NCBI GenBank assembly: GCA_051000345.1
Contig: JBPCOJ010000124.1
Span: 1 to 55,648, forward strand
Reading direction: 5' to 3'
DNA from: JBHENC01 sp051000345
Lineage (GTDB): Bacteria; Acidobacteriota; Blastocatellia; Pyrinomonadales; Pyrinomonadaceae
Length of the DNA stretch: 55,648 nt
The notes beneath the pieces were generated by a model. The model saw only the letters and a list, made by a program, of their open reading frames with translations. It was not told the DNA's origin and searched no databases. Of this stretch, positions 27,640 through 34,454 are shown piece after piece. Position 1 is the first letter of the stretch. Each line of letters starts with the position of its first letter. The translations under genes were made by a program, and so were the position numbers.

Positions 27640-28449
27640 TTATTTTTCTCCGCGCTCTTTTTCAACGCTTGTTTCCAGATCGACGACTAATTTACGCACG
27701 CCCGGCTGATCCAACGATTCGAGCAGCCGCAGCGATTCATCTAGGATGCGCCGCTGGTATTCAGGCCGCGTGGGATGCCCCGCCACCTGACCGAATTCGC
27801 CTTTGTAATAAACGGCGCGCGGCGCTCGCACAATGTCTGCGACATCGCGCGCGACGGCCAGCATCATCGTCGGAATGCCTGCGTCTTCGAGCGCGCGTGC
27901 GATGAGCGCCGTCGTTTGATGGCACAAGCGCGAGGCCGGAACGAGGAGCGCGGCGTTGACTTCATAGCGCTTCACGCGCGCGACGAGTTCCGGCAGCATT
28001 TTGTCTGTCATCAGCGCGGCGTCGGGCATGAATCCGCAAAAGCTCCAGAACACAGGATTCAGTTTGCCGATGATGCCGTTGCCCGCAAACTCGAAAAGAC
28101 GATCAACGGGAAATTGCGCATTCCTGTCCTGCAAAACGAATTGCGGATCGAACCCGCGCGCTGAATAACGCAAGTCTTCTGCTTCGACTTCGACGGGTAT
28201 CTCACGAAAACTCGCGTCGCCGCCCGACGCGCTCGTATCGAAGGCGTCAGTGCCGTCGATGTACGCGCCCGCCGAGCCGATCAACGCGAGATTGAGCATC
28301 GGCAAGGCGCGTCCCAACGGGCGAAAAGGCGCGCGCTTGTTTTCGACAAACGGGTAATCCTTTCCTATATCATCGACAGATGCACCGCTCTTTTCCTGCC
28401 AGCGGCTGTAACGCCCGCGCCAATCATCGAGTTTCTCTATCGTCTCCAT
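27640..28449 (-). CDS. Glycine/sarcosine/betaine reductase B-like protein, Sec position occupied by Ser
   Basis: A 269-residue protein related to the GrdB/PrdB selenoprotein B family (non-clostridial branch). Visible features are the LIGSAGAYIDGTDAFD segment (57-71) and ALLVPASRLCHQT (167-179). In family members that segment reads Pro-x-Sec/Cys-Pro-x-Cys-His-Gln; here S173 replaces Sec/Cys and R174 replaces Pro, while C176 remains. True glycine reductase is therefore unlikely; a thiol-dependent role is a guess. The start is the ATG at 28449 with GGGGAAAA upstream. It is the last gene of a compact minus-strand run that starts with the flavoprotein at 30338, so it should work with a disulfide or persulfide chemistry. 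Confidence 0.75.
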   Translation of the reverse strand: METIEKLDDWRGRYSRWQEKSGASVDDIGKDYPFVENKRAPFRPLGRALPMLNLALIGSAGAYIDGTDAFDTSASGGDASFREIPVEVEAEDLRYSARGFDPQFVLQDRNAQFPVDRLFEFAGNGIIGKLNPVFWSFCGFMPDAALMTDKMLPELVARVKRYEVNAALLVPASRLCHQTTALIARALEDAGIPTMMLAVARDVADIVRAPRAVYYKGEFGQVAGHPTRPEYQRRILDESLRLLESLDQPGVRKLVVDLETSVEKERGEK

Positions 28450-28473
28450 CAAACATTTTCCCCGTCTCTATTT

Positions 28474-29058
28474 TTAGAATCTATCTTCGCTTCGCCACAT
28501 CAAAACAAAAGCAAGGAGCGCGGCGAGTAAAGCGACGCCGAGCGCCATCACAGAGTACACATGCCACTGCCCGAACGCGATGCGCAACGGATCATTCGCC
28601 GCCACAGCATCAACCGGGACTTTCATCAACACGCGCAATTGTTCGAGCCGCGCGCGGATAATCCACTGCCCTGCTCCCGTCGCCAACGCAACAACCGCAA
28701 GCGCGATCATCTCCGCACGCCTTGCCGCTTTTCTTTTTGCATAAAACAGCGGCGCGCTTAAAAGCAGCAGCACGCCGATCACAAAACCGCTGATGTTTAC
28801 TATCACAAGAGTGCGCGACACGATTGCGCCCGCCAATTCGCGCGACGCGGCGAGCACGGCAAACGCGCTCGGCGCAACCGCCGCGCTGAAGAACAACGCT
28901 GCTCCCAACCACATCGCAATCAGCAGCAATCGCGCGGCTTGAAGCATCCTCGCAAGCGCCTTTCGTTTGGCAAGCGCACGCGGCTCGCCAATCGCACCGC
29001 CGCTAAGATCGGCTTTTCGCGCGTCAACGTGCATCTCTATTTTTCCGATTGCGCTCAT
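28474..29058 (-). CDS. DUF4149-type integral membrane protein
   Basis: A 194-residue protein with a polar N-terminal 40 residues and then four membrane helices. LLLIAMWLGAALFFSAAVAP is the first, a signature of the DUF4149/TMEM205-like family; the second lies around 83-103, the third around 118-135, and the last near the C-terminus (VYSVMALGVALLAALLAFVL). No catalytic residues. The family has no established function; eukaryotic TMEM205 is linked to drug tolerance. The gene lies 3 bp after the rhodanese stop and 24 bp before the GrdB-like gene, so it is part of the same transcript. Confidence 0.78.
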   Translation of the reverse strand: MSAIGKIEMHVDARKADLSGGAIGEPRALAKRKALARMLQAARLLLIAMWLGAALFFSAAVAPSAFAVLAASRELAGAIVSRTLVIVNISGFVIGVLLLLSAPLFYAKRKAARRAEMIALAVVALATGAGQWIIRARLEQLRVLMKVPVDAVAANDPLRIAFGQWHVYSVMALGVALLAALLAFVLMWRSEDRF

Positions 29059-29061
29059 ATT

Positions 29062-29406
29062 TCAATAACGCGGCACGCTTTGGTCAACTTCCTGTGACCA
29101 GCGATCAATGCCGCCCGCCAGATTACGCAAGTTCTTGAATCCTTCGCGCGCCAATATCATACAAACATGCGCGCTACGCATTCCGTGATGACACAGAAAA
29201 ATAATTTCTTCGTTCGGATCGAGCGTCTTCGCCCATTCGTTGAAACGACTTAAGGGCAGCAATCGCGCCGCTTCGATTCGCGCCAACTCATACTCTTCCG
29301 ACTCGCGCACGTCAATCAAATTCACGGCCTCGCCGCCTTCAATGCGCGCCGCTAATTCCGTCGGCGAAACATCTTCATAATCCATCTTGTTTCCAGCAAC
29401 ATTCAT
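29062..29406 (-). CDS. Rhodanese-like sulfurtransferase, single domain
   Basis: A 114-residue cytoplasmic rhodanese that would carry sulfane sulfur as a cysteine persulfide. It shows VNLIDVRESEEYELARI (about 33-49), the active-site loop FLCHHGMRSA with the persulfide cysteine, and the closing NLAGGIDRWSQEVDQS. The six-residue loop CHHGMR is the standard single-domain (GlpE/PspE-like) size. Its ATG overlaps the stop of the flavoprotein gene as ATGA, so the two are translationally coupled. A paralogue lies at 31262 on the other strand and a third, lipoprotein rhodanese at 54051. Confidence 0.92.
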   Translation of the reverse strand: MNVAGNKMDYEDVSPTELAARIEGGEAVNLIDVRESEEYELARIEAARLLPLSRFNEWAKTLDPNEEIIFLCHHGMRSAHVCMILAREGFKNLRNLAGGIDRWSQEVDQSVPRY

Positions 29407-30338
29407 GCGTGCGTCTTGCCCGCCCCGCTTTGCAAACGCGACGCGATGATTTTCGCCGCCGTCGCGCCCGCGCCCACCGCCCCGCTAATCGTCGGCGCAA
29501 GCGGATTAGCGACATCGCCAATCGCAAATACATTCTCGACGCTTGTTTCGCCCTCGCTTGTCACTTGCGCGTATCCGTTTTCATTCATTTCTATCTGCCC
29601 GCGAAATAGCTCCGTGTTCGGTTCGACTCCGATGCGAACGAGCACCGCGCGGACAGCCATCTCGAAGGACTTGATCGCGCCCGCGCGCAAAATTTCAATT
29701 CCCTCGACATCCCTCTCGCCGACGATGCGTTGCAGCGTCGCTTCCTTGAAAATCGTGACGCGATGCTCTGCGCTCAATCGCTCTGCGAATTCAGCGCGCG
29801 CGCGAAGTTTTTCGCCGCGATGCACGAGCGTCACCGTCGGGCAAACTTCCGCCAGCAGCAAAGCGTTTTCCGCCGCCGCGTCGCCGCCGCCGACAACGCA
29901 CACATCGCGCCCCGCCATCGATTCCCGCTCGCCCGTCGCCGATTCAAACACGCCGCGTCCCGCCAACTCTTTTTCGCCCGGAACATTCAATCGACGGCGG
30001 CGCACGCCCGTCGCAATTATCAAACTGATTGCTTGCAGCTTCTCGCCGCTTCGCAAACTAATTTGCTTCGCACGCGCATCCACGCTTTCAATCTCGACGT
30101 TCGTCCACAAATCAAAATCACAATCTTCGATTTGCAACGCGAACGCATCGCGCAACTCACGCCCGCTCTCCGCACGCGTCCCCAGATGATTCCCGATGCG
30201 ATTATAAACCCGCAACAATTGCCCGCCGATCTCCTGCGTCGCTTCGAGCACGAGCGTTTCCAGCCCGAGTTCATCGCACCACAATGCGGCGGACAATCCG
30301 GCAGCCCCCGCGCCGATGATAATCACATCGTAAATCAA
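29403..30338 (-). CDS. Thioredoxin-reductase-like FAD/NAD(P) oxidoreductase without the CxxC
   Basis: A 311-residue flavoprotein with the thioredoxin reductase fold. The FAD Rossmann motif is IIIGAGAAGLSA (7-18), ATGVRRRRLNVPGE follows, the NAD(P) motif is VVGGGDAAAENAL (148-160), and the C-terminal FAD motif is VFAIGDVA. In real TrxB the redox CxxC sits after the GRGV turn; here that stretch reads GRGVFESATGERES with Ser and Gly at the two cysteine positions (133 and 136). It cannot reduce thioredoxin by the classical mechanism. Related CxxC-less enzymes include ferredoxin/flavodoxin-NADP reductases and bacillithiol-disulfide reductase types. It starts at TTG 30338 and overlaps the rhodanese gene by four bases. 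Confidence 0.85.
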   Translation of the reverse strand: MIYDVIIIGAGAAGLSAALWCDELGLETLVLEATQEIGGQLLRVYNRIGNHLGTRAESGRELRDAFALQIEDCDFDLWTNVEIESVDARAKQISLRSGEKLQAISLIIATGVRRRRLNVPGEKELAGRGVFESATGERESMAGRDVCVVGGGDAAAENALLLAEVCPTVTLVHRGEKLRARAEFAERLSAEHRVTIFKEATLQRIVGERDVEGIEILRAGAIKSFEMAVRAVLVRIGVEPNTELFRGQIEMNENGYAQVTSEGETSVENVFAIGDVANPLAPTISGAVGAGATAAKIIASRLQSGAGKTHA

Positions 30339-30459
30339 AATAGTGGTCGGTAGTCAGTTTTCAGTGGTCAGTTTTCGAGTCAAAGTTTATTGATTGCTTC
30401 GGATTAACTCTTGAGAAGTAAATATTTATTGATTGCATCTTACTGAACACTGTCCACTG
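30339..30459. repeat. Intergenic gap with CAGTTTTCAGT-type repeats
   Basis: Contains TAGTCAGTTTTCAGTGG followed by TCAGTTTTCGAGTC, and near 30445 CACTGTCCACTGTCACT. This is the same flavour of repeat as in the lspA-lgt spacer and the gaps at 31611 and 41757. The promoter of the flavoprotein operon must lie in or before this gap, but I cannot place it. Confidence 0.45.
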
Positions 30460-31056
30460 TCACTTCCTGTATCGCGCCGCGAAGGTATCGGTAGCGTTGC
30501 TCGCTATGTCGCGGGCGAATTGTTGGCGGAGCACCGCGCCGTAAACGCGTATGTCGCGCCCGAGCATACGCAGATGCCTGCCCGCCGCTTCGTTTTTGAG
30601 ATTGGCATTCGCATCGAAATCTTCGTCGCCGTGAACGGCCACGCCATACGGCAAACTCCATCCGTAACACTGCCGCACGACAGTGCGCATTTGATCCATC
30701 GCGGTCAAGCCTTTTTCGTGCGACGCGCACAAATAACCGAAAACCTTTCCGGCGAACTCCGTCCAGTGGTAATCGAGAAAGTTTTTCATCGCGCCCGACA
30801 TAGAGCCATGATAATCGGGCGTCGCAAACACAAACACGTCAGCCCACTCAACCGCTTTTCCGGCTTCCGCGACGCTTTCATTTTGCATCGTTGACTGCGG
30901 GCGATACATCGGCAAATCGAGTTCGCGTAAATCCAGCAAGCGCGTCTCCGCCTCGCCGTCTGCTGCGCGCGCGGCTTCCAGCACGATGCTTAAAGCGCGC
31001 CGCGACGTCGAGCCTTCGCGCATACTTCCCGACACGCCCAACACCTTAATCGCCAC
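30460..31056 (-). CDS. NADPH-dependent FMN reductase family protein
   Basis: A 198-residue flavodoxin-fold reductase. GVSGSMREGSTSRR (about 7-20) is the FMN-phosphate loop; FATPDYHGSMSGAMKNFLDY (about 77-96) is the canonical YHGS/PGxLKNxxD segment that binds flavin and shapes the dimer. Family members reduce FMN, quinones, azo dyes or chromate with NAD(P)H; this one cannot be assigned further. The GTG at 31056 has AGGAG twelve bases upstream. It is oriented like the flavoprotein operon but separated from it by 121 bp with repeats, so it may be its own unit. The neighbourhood is redox-related. Confidence 0.88.
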   Translation of the reverse strand: MAIKVLGVSGSMREGSTSRRALSIVLEAARAADGEAETRLLDLRELDLPMYRPQSTMQNESVAEAGKAVEWADVFVFATPDYHGSMSGAMKNFLDYHWTEFAGKVFGYLCASHEKGLTAMDQMRTVVRQCYGWSLPYGVAVHGDEDFDANANLKNEAAGRHLRMLGRDIRVYGAVLRQQFARDIASNATDTFAARYRK

Positions 31057-31261
31057 TCTTTAATTCGCTCCTCGAATCGGCAAACGCGCTTGCCCGCCGG
31101 TATGCTTTATCTTCACACTTTAACTTTGCGATTATCAGCGCCAGAGTGTAACGCATTTTCCGGCGCGACGCGAAATTTCCGTTCGTCAAAAGCCGTCGCA
31201 GCACGCTACAATGCTCGCACAATTTTACAGAAGCGAAAACCGAAATCGTGAGAGCAAATCC

Positions 31262-31606
31262 ATGAACCAAAATAGCAATCAATCAATGAACGAGATAACG
31301 CCAACCGAACTTAAACAGCGCCTTGATGCAGGCGATGACGTGCAGATTATAGACGTGCGCGAGCAAAGCGAATATGACACGGCGCGCCTGCCTGACTCGA
31401 AGCTGATCCCGCTCGGTCAAATCGTCAATCGCATGGAAGAAATAGATTCGACGCGCGACACAGTCGTTCACTGCAAAGGCGGCGGGCGAAGCGCGCGCGC
31501 CATCGAAGCGCTGCAACGCGCAGGCTTCACGGGCAAGCTGACCAACTTAAAGGGCGGCATCGGCGCATGGTCGAACGAAGTCGATCCGGGCGTGCCGAAG
31601 TATTAA
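31262..31606 (+). CDS. Rhodanese-like sulfurtransferase, single domain
   Basis: A 114-residue rhodanese with VQIIDVREQSEYDTARLPDS (about 29-48), the active loop VHCKGGGRSARA with the persulfide cysteine, and the closing NLKGGIGAWSNEVDPG. It is paralogous to the gene at 29062 (same length and a VDxxVPxY ending) but divergently oriented. The ATG at 31262 is preferred; a second ATG at 31286 could start translation at NEITPTELK. A TACAAT at 31207-31212 might be its -10 element, but the -35 is poor. The glutaredoxin-like gene follows after 83 bp. Confidence 0.9.
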   Translation: MNQNSNQSMNEITPTELKQRLDAGDDVQIIDVREQSEYDTARLPDSKLIPLGQIVNRMEEIDSTRDTVVHCKGGGRSARAIEALQRAGFTGKLTNLKGGIGAWSNEVDPGVPKY

Positions 31607-31610
31607 GGAA

Positions 31611-31645
31611 ACAGTTTCCGGTTTCCGGTTTTCAGTTTTCAGCAG
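31611..31645. repeat. CAGTTT-rich intergenic repeat
   Basis: AACAGTTTCCGGTTTCCGG followed by TTTTCAGTTTTCAGC. Same class of degenerate repeat as the gaps at 13625, 30339 and 41757. Confidence 0.4.
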
Positions 31646-31678
31646 CGCGTGCGGCGCGCTAGAATACACTTCAGGAGG
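31636..31678 (+). promoter_or_regulatory. Predicted promoter and RBS of the glutaredoxin-like gene
   Basis: A TAGAAT -10 lies at 31660-31665, with a weak TTTTCA -35 18 bases upstream at 31636-31641. A perfect AGGAGG Shine-Dalgarno sits at 31673-31678, eleven bases before the ATG at 31690. The strong RBS fixes the start of this small gene. Confidence 0.4.
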
Positions 31679-31689
31679 ATTTTTAGAAT

Positions 31690-31926
31690 ATGTCACTCGT
31701 CATCTACAGCAAGCCCGGCTGCCCTTATTGCCAACAGGCGCGCGATTATTACAATTCCCAAGGCATTTCCTTCACCGAATACGACGCGCAAAATGATCCT
31801 GAGCGGCGCGCCGAAATGTTCGCTTACGCGGATGGCGACCCGACCGTGCCGTGCATCGTGCAGGACGGAGAATACACAGGCTCCGGCTGGGGTACGCCGC
31901 CGCGTGGTTGAACCGTCAGCGACTAA
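31690..31926 (+). CDS. Glutaredoxin-like Uxx-star family protein, probable selenoprotein (Sec at TGA 31909)
   Basis: A small thiol-redox protein. MSLVIYSKPGCPYC has the CxxC at 11-14. DPTVPCIV with the cis-proline near residue 53 completes the glutaredoxin fold. The frame meets TGA at 31909-31911 right after GSGWGTPPRG, then ACC GTC AGC GAC and TAA (31924-31926). Uxx-star family proteins, as I recall them, are glutaredoxin-like, about this size, and end with Sec or Cys a few residues before the stop, after an Arg-Gly or Gly-Gly turn; Sec74 here fits that. A hairpin with loop CGTGC lies 16 bases after the TGA (31928-31944). If TGA is a plain stop, the protein is 73 residues and loses the last thiol/selenol. 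Neighbours are rhodaneses and flavoproteins. Confidence 0.6.
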
Positions 31927-31927
31927 C

Positions 31928-31944
31928 GCAGGCCGTGCGCCTGT
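31928..31944 (+). promoter_or_regulatory. Candidate bacterial SECIS hairpin of the glutaredoxin-like gene
   Basis: GCAGGC (31928-31933) pairs with GCCTGT (31939-31944) in six base pairs, one of them G-U, around the loop CGTGC. The stem begins 16 bases after the TGA at 31909-31911. Bacterial SECIS elements lie directly downstream of the Sec codon, with a small apical loop containing G and U that SelB binds. The same loop at the same distance follows the TGA at 54399. The sequence is GC-rich, so chance pairing cannot be ruled out from one site alone. Confidence 0.5.
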
Positions 31945-32061
31945 TTCACATTCCGTGCCTTTGAAAATTTATTCGACGCGCGTTCAGTAAGAACAGCATT
32001 CAATGCTACTTTACCGGAGCGCGCGACTTTCCCTTTCCTTTGCCGACAACAGAAAACGCCC

Positions 32062-34221
32062 ATGAAAAAAACGATTCTCTTTTTCACACTTCAGTTCCTA
32101 CTATTTTCCATCATGCTTTCAAACACAGACAACGCATCATCCACCGTCGCCGCGCAAACAAATCCGGCGACGACCACAACAGCAATGCCGAAGCCGCCCG
32201 TCGCCAAAAAAGTTCCGAAGACGATCAGCACGCACGGCGACGCGCGCGTTGATGATTATTTTTGGCTGCGCGAAAAAACTAACGCGGAAGTCATCTCGTA
32301 TCTCGAAGCCGAAAATGCTTACACGGATGCGTTGACGAAACAGACGGAAGCGCTGCAAGCCAGTCTCTACAAGGAAATGGTCGCGCGCATCAAGGAAACT
32401 GACCAAACGGTTCCGTATCACTTGGGCGACTACTTTTATTACTCGCGCACCGAACAGGGCAAGCAATATTCTATCTATTGCCGCAAGCACGATAAGGAGC
32501 CGAACACTAAGGAAGAAGTCACGCTCGATTTGAATGAGTTAGCGAAAGGCCACAAATTTCTCGGACTCGGCGCGTATGCCGTGAGCGACGACGGAAACCT
32601 TTTAGCCTACACGACGGACACGACGGGCTATCGTCAGTACACGCTTCAAGTGAAGGATTTGCGCACCGGGAAGCTTCTTTCTGAAAAAGTGGAGCGCGTC
32701 GATGCCGTAATGTGGGCGCAGGACAACCGCACCGTTTTCTATGTCACGGAAGACGCTGTCACCAAGCGCTCCGACAAATTCTTTCGCCACGTTCTCGGCA
32801 CGGACAAACACGAACTCGTCTACGAAGAAAAGGATGAACTGTATAATTTAAACGCCGACCGCTCGCGCGATAAGCAATTCATCTTCGTTACTTCCGCCAG
32901 CAAAACGACATCGGAAGTGCGCTATCTTCCGACGAATGATCCGACATCTGTGCCGCGCGTCATACACCCGCGCCAGACAGACCTCGAATACTACGTCGAT
33001 CATCGCGGCGATTCCTTTTACATACGCACCAATGATCATGCGAAAAACTTTCGCGTGATGACCGCGCCCGTTTCCGATCCGCGTAAAGACAACTGGAAGG
33101 AACTCGTCGCGCATAATCTGAAAGTAAAGATTGACGACATAGACCTCTTCCGCAACTACTGCGTCTTGAGCGAACGCGAAAACGGTTTGCAATACGCGCG
33201 CATCATGGATTTGCAAACCAACAAAACGCACCGCGTCGAATTCCCGGAACCCGTCTACGCGCTCGCCGGTGAATCGAATCCTGAATTCGACAGCAACAAA
33301 TTTCGCTTTCGTTATCAATCGCTTGTCTCACCGCCTTCCGTTTACGATTACGATATGCAGGCGCGCAAGCGAGAGCTTTTGAAGCAAACCGAAGTACCCG
33401 GCTATGATCCCGCGAAGTACACTTCCGAACGCCTTTTCGCAACGGCTTCCGACGGCACGCGCGTGCCTATCTCCGTCGTTTACAAAAAAGGCTTAAAGCG
33501 CGACGGGCATAATCCGACGCTGCTTTACGGCTACGGCTCTTACGGCATTTCGATTCCTGACGCATTCAATAATTCGCGCTTGAGCTTGCTTGATCGCGGC
33601 TTCGTTTACGCCATCGCGCACATACGCGGCGGCGGCGAAATGGGCGAAGAATGGCGCGACGCGGGCAAGATGAATCACAAGCGCAATACGTTCACCGACT
33701 TCATCGCGTCAGCCGAACATCTCATTAAAGAAAAATACACCGGCAAGGATCGCCTCGTTATTCAAGGCGGCAGCGCGGGCGGCCTACTTATGGGCGCAGT
33801 CACCAACATGCGACCAGACCTCTTCAAACTCGTTATCTCGCAAGTGCCGTTCGTCGATGTCCTGAACACGATGCTCGACGCAACCTTGCCTTTGACTGTC
33901 GGCGAATATCTCGAATGGGGCAACCCGAACGAAAAGGCTGATTACGACTACATGAAAACTTACAGCCCTTACGACAACATCGAACGCAAACAGTATCCGA
34001 CGATACTCGTCAAAACATCGCTCAACGATAGTCAGGTGATGTACTGGGAACCCGCCAAGTACGTCGCCAAACTTCGCGCGGCAAAGACGGACACCAATCC
34101 GCTGCTTTTCAAAATCAACATGGGCGCAGGCCACGGCGGAGCCTCCGGGCGCTACGACGCGCTGAAGGAAACGGCCTTTGACTACGCATTTATTTTGAGT
34201 CAATTTGGTATCGCACAGTAA
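32062..34221 (+). CDS. Prolyl oligopeptidase family serine peptidase (S9A)
   Basis: This 719-residue protein cleaves short peptides after proline or, in oligopeptidase B relatives, after basic residues. A signal peptide (KKTILFFTLQFLLFSIML) suggests periplasmic or secreted location. The N-terminal seven-bladed propeller (about 60-440) starts with GDARVDDYFWLRE. The alpha/beta-hydrolase domain has GGSAGG with S571, D656 in TSLNDSQV and H691 in GAGHGGASG. HIRGGGEMGEEW is the typical S9A signature. The DYFWLR and HIRGGGEMG motifs fit prolyl oligopeptidase or protease II; the exact preference is open. The gene stands alone; a palindromic element follows. Confidence 0.93.
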   Translation: MKKTILFFTLQFLLFSIMLSNTDNASSTVAAQTNPATTTTAMPKPPVAKKVPKTISTHGDARVDDYFWLREKTNAEVISYLEAENAYTDALTKQTEALQASLYKEMVARIKETDQTVPYHLGDYFYYSRTEQGKQYSIYCRKHDKEPNTKEEVTLDLNELAKGHKFLGLGAYAVSDDGNLLAYTTDTTGYRQYTLQVKDLRTGKLLSEKVERVDAVMWAQDNRTVFYVTEDAVTKRSDKFFRHVLGTDKHELVYEEKDELYNLNADRSRDKQFIFVTSASKTTSEVRYLPTNDPTSVPRVIHPRQTDLEYYVDHRGDSFYIRTNDHAKNFRVMTAPVSDPRKDNWKELVAHNLKVKIDDIDLFRNYCVLSERENGLQYARIMDLQTNKTHRVEFPEPVYALAGESNPEFDSNKFRFRYQSLVSPPSVYDYDMQARKRELLKQTEVPGYDPAKYTSERLFATASDGTRVPISVVYKKGLKRDGHNPTLLYGYGSYGISIPDAFNNSRLSLLDRGFVYAIAHIRGGGEMGEEWRDAGKMNHKRNTFTDFIASAEHLIKEKYTGKDRLVIQGGSAGGLLMGAVTNMRPDLFKLVISQVPFVDVLNTMLDATLPLTVGEYLEWGNPNEKADYDYMKTYSPYDNIERKQYPTILVKTSLNDSQVMYWEPAKYVAKLRAAKTDTNPLLFKINMGAGHGGASGRYDALKETAFDYAFILSQFGIAQ

Positions 34222-34224
34222 TTT

Positions 34225-34425
34225 CCAAGTTGCTAGTGCAGTGTAAAGTTAAGTCATAGATTTAATGAGTTGCCACTAGCTTCAGCTAGTGGATCAGGTA
34301 ACACAAGAGAGTGGGCTTTAGCCGAACAGTTCGGCTAAAGCCGATAGATTAAAAACTCTTGTCGTCCACTAGCTGAAGCTAGCGGCAATTTAATAAAATC
34401 AAAAAATTGATAATTGGCAACTTGG
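34225..34425. repeat. Nested palindromic extragenic element (about 200 bp)
   Basis: Four layers of inverted repeats nest around a common centre. CCAAGTTGC (34225-34233) pairs with GCAACTTGG (34417-34425). A 23-base arm at 34270-34292 pairs with 34366-34388 with one mismatch, and each arm is itself a small hairpin around CACTAGCT. ACAAGAG (34303-34309) pairs with CTCTTGT (34356-34362). The core at 34314-34342 is a perfect 13-bp stem (GGCTTTAGCCGAA) with loop CAG. No coding capacity. It looks like a MITE or REP-type repeat rather than a simple terminator. Confidence 0.8.
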
Positions 34426-34454
34426 GATAATTATTGTAACGCGAACGAGAAATT

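Noticed and set aside
27900..27945. Possible Sec codon in the GrdB-like gene
   Set aside because: The codon at the Sec column encodes Ser and the gene has no internal TGA.
29749..30338. In-frame cysteine pair expected for a true thioredoxin reductase
   Set aside because: The positions are Ser and Gly, not Cys or TGA; there is no sign of Sec recoding in this gene.
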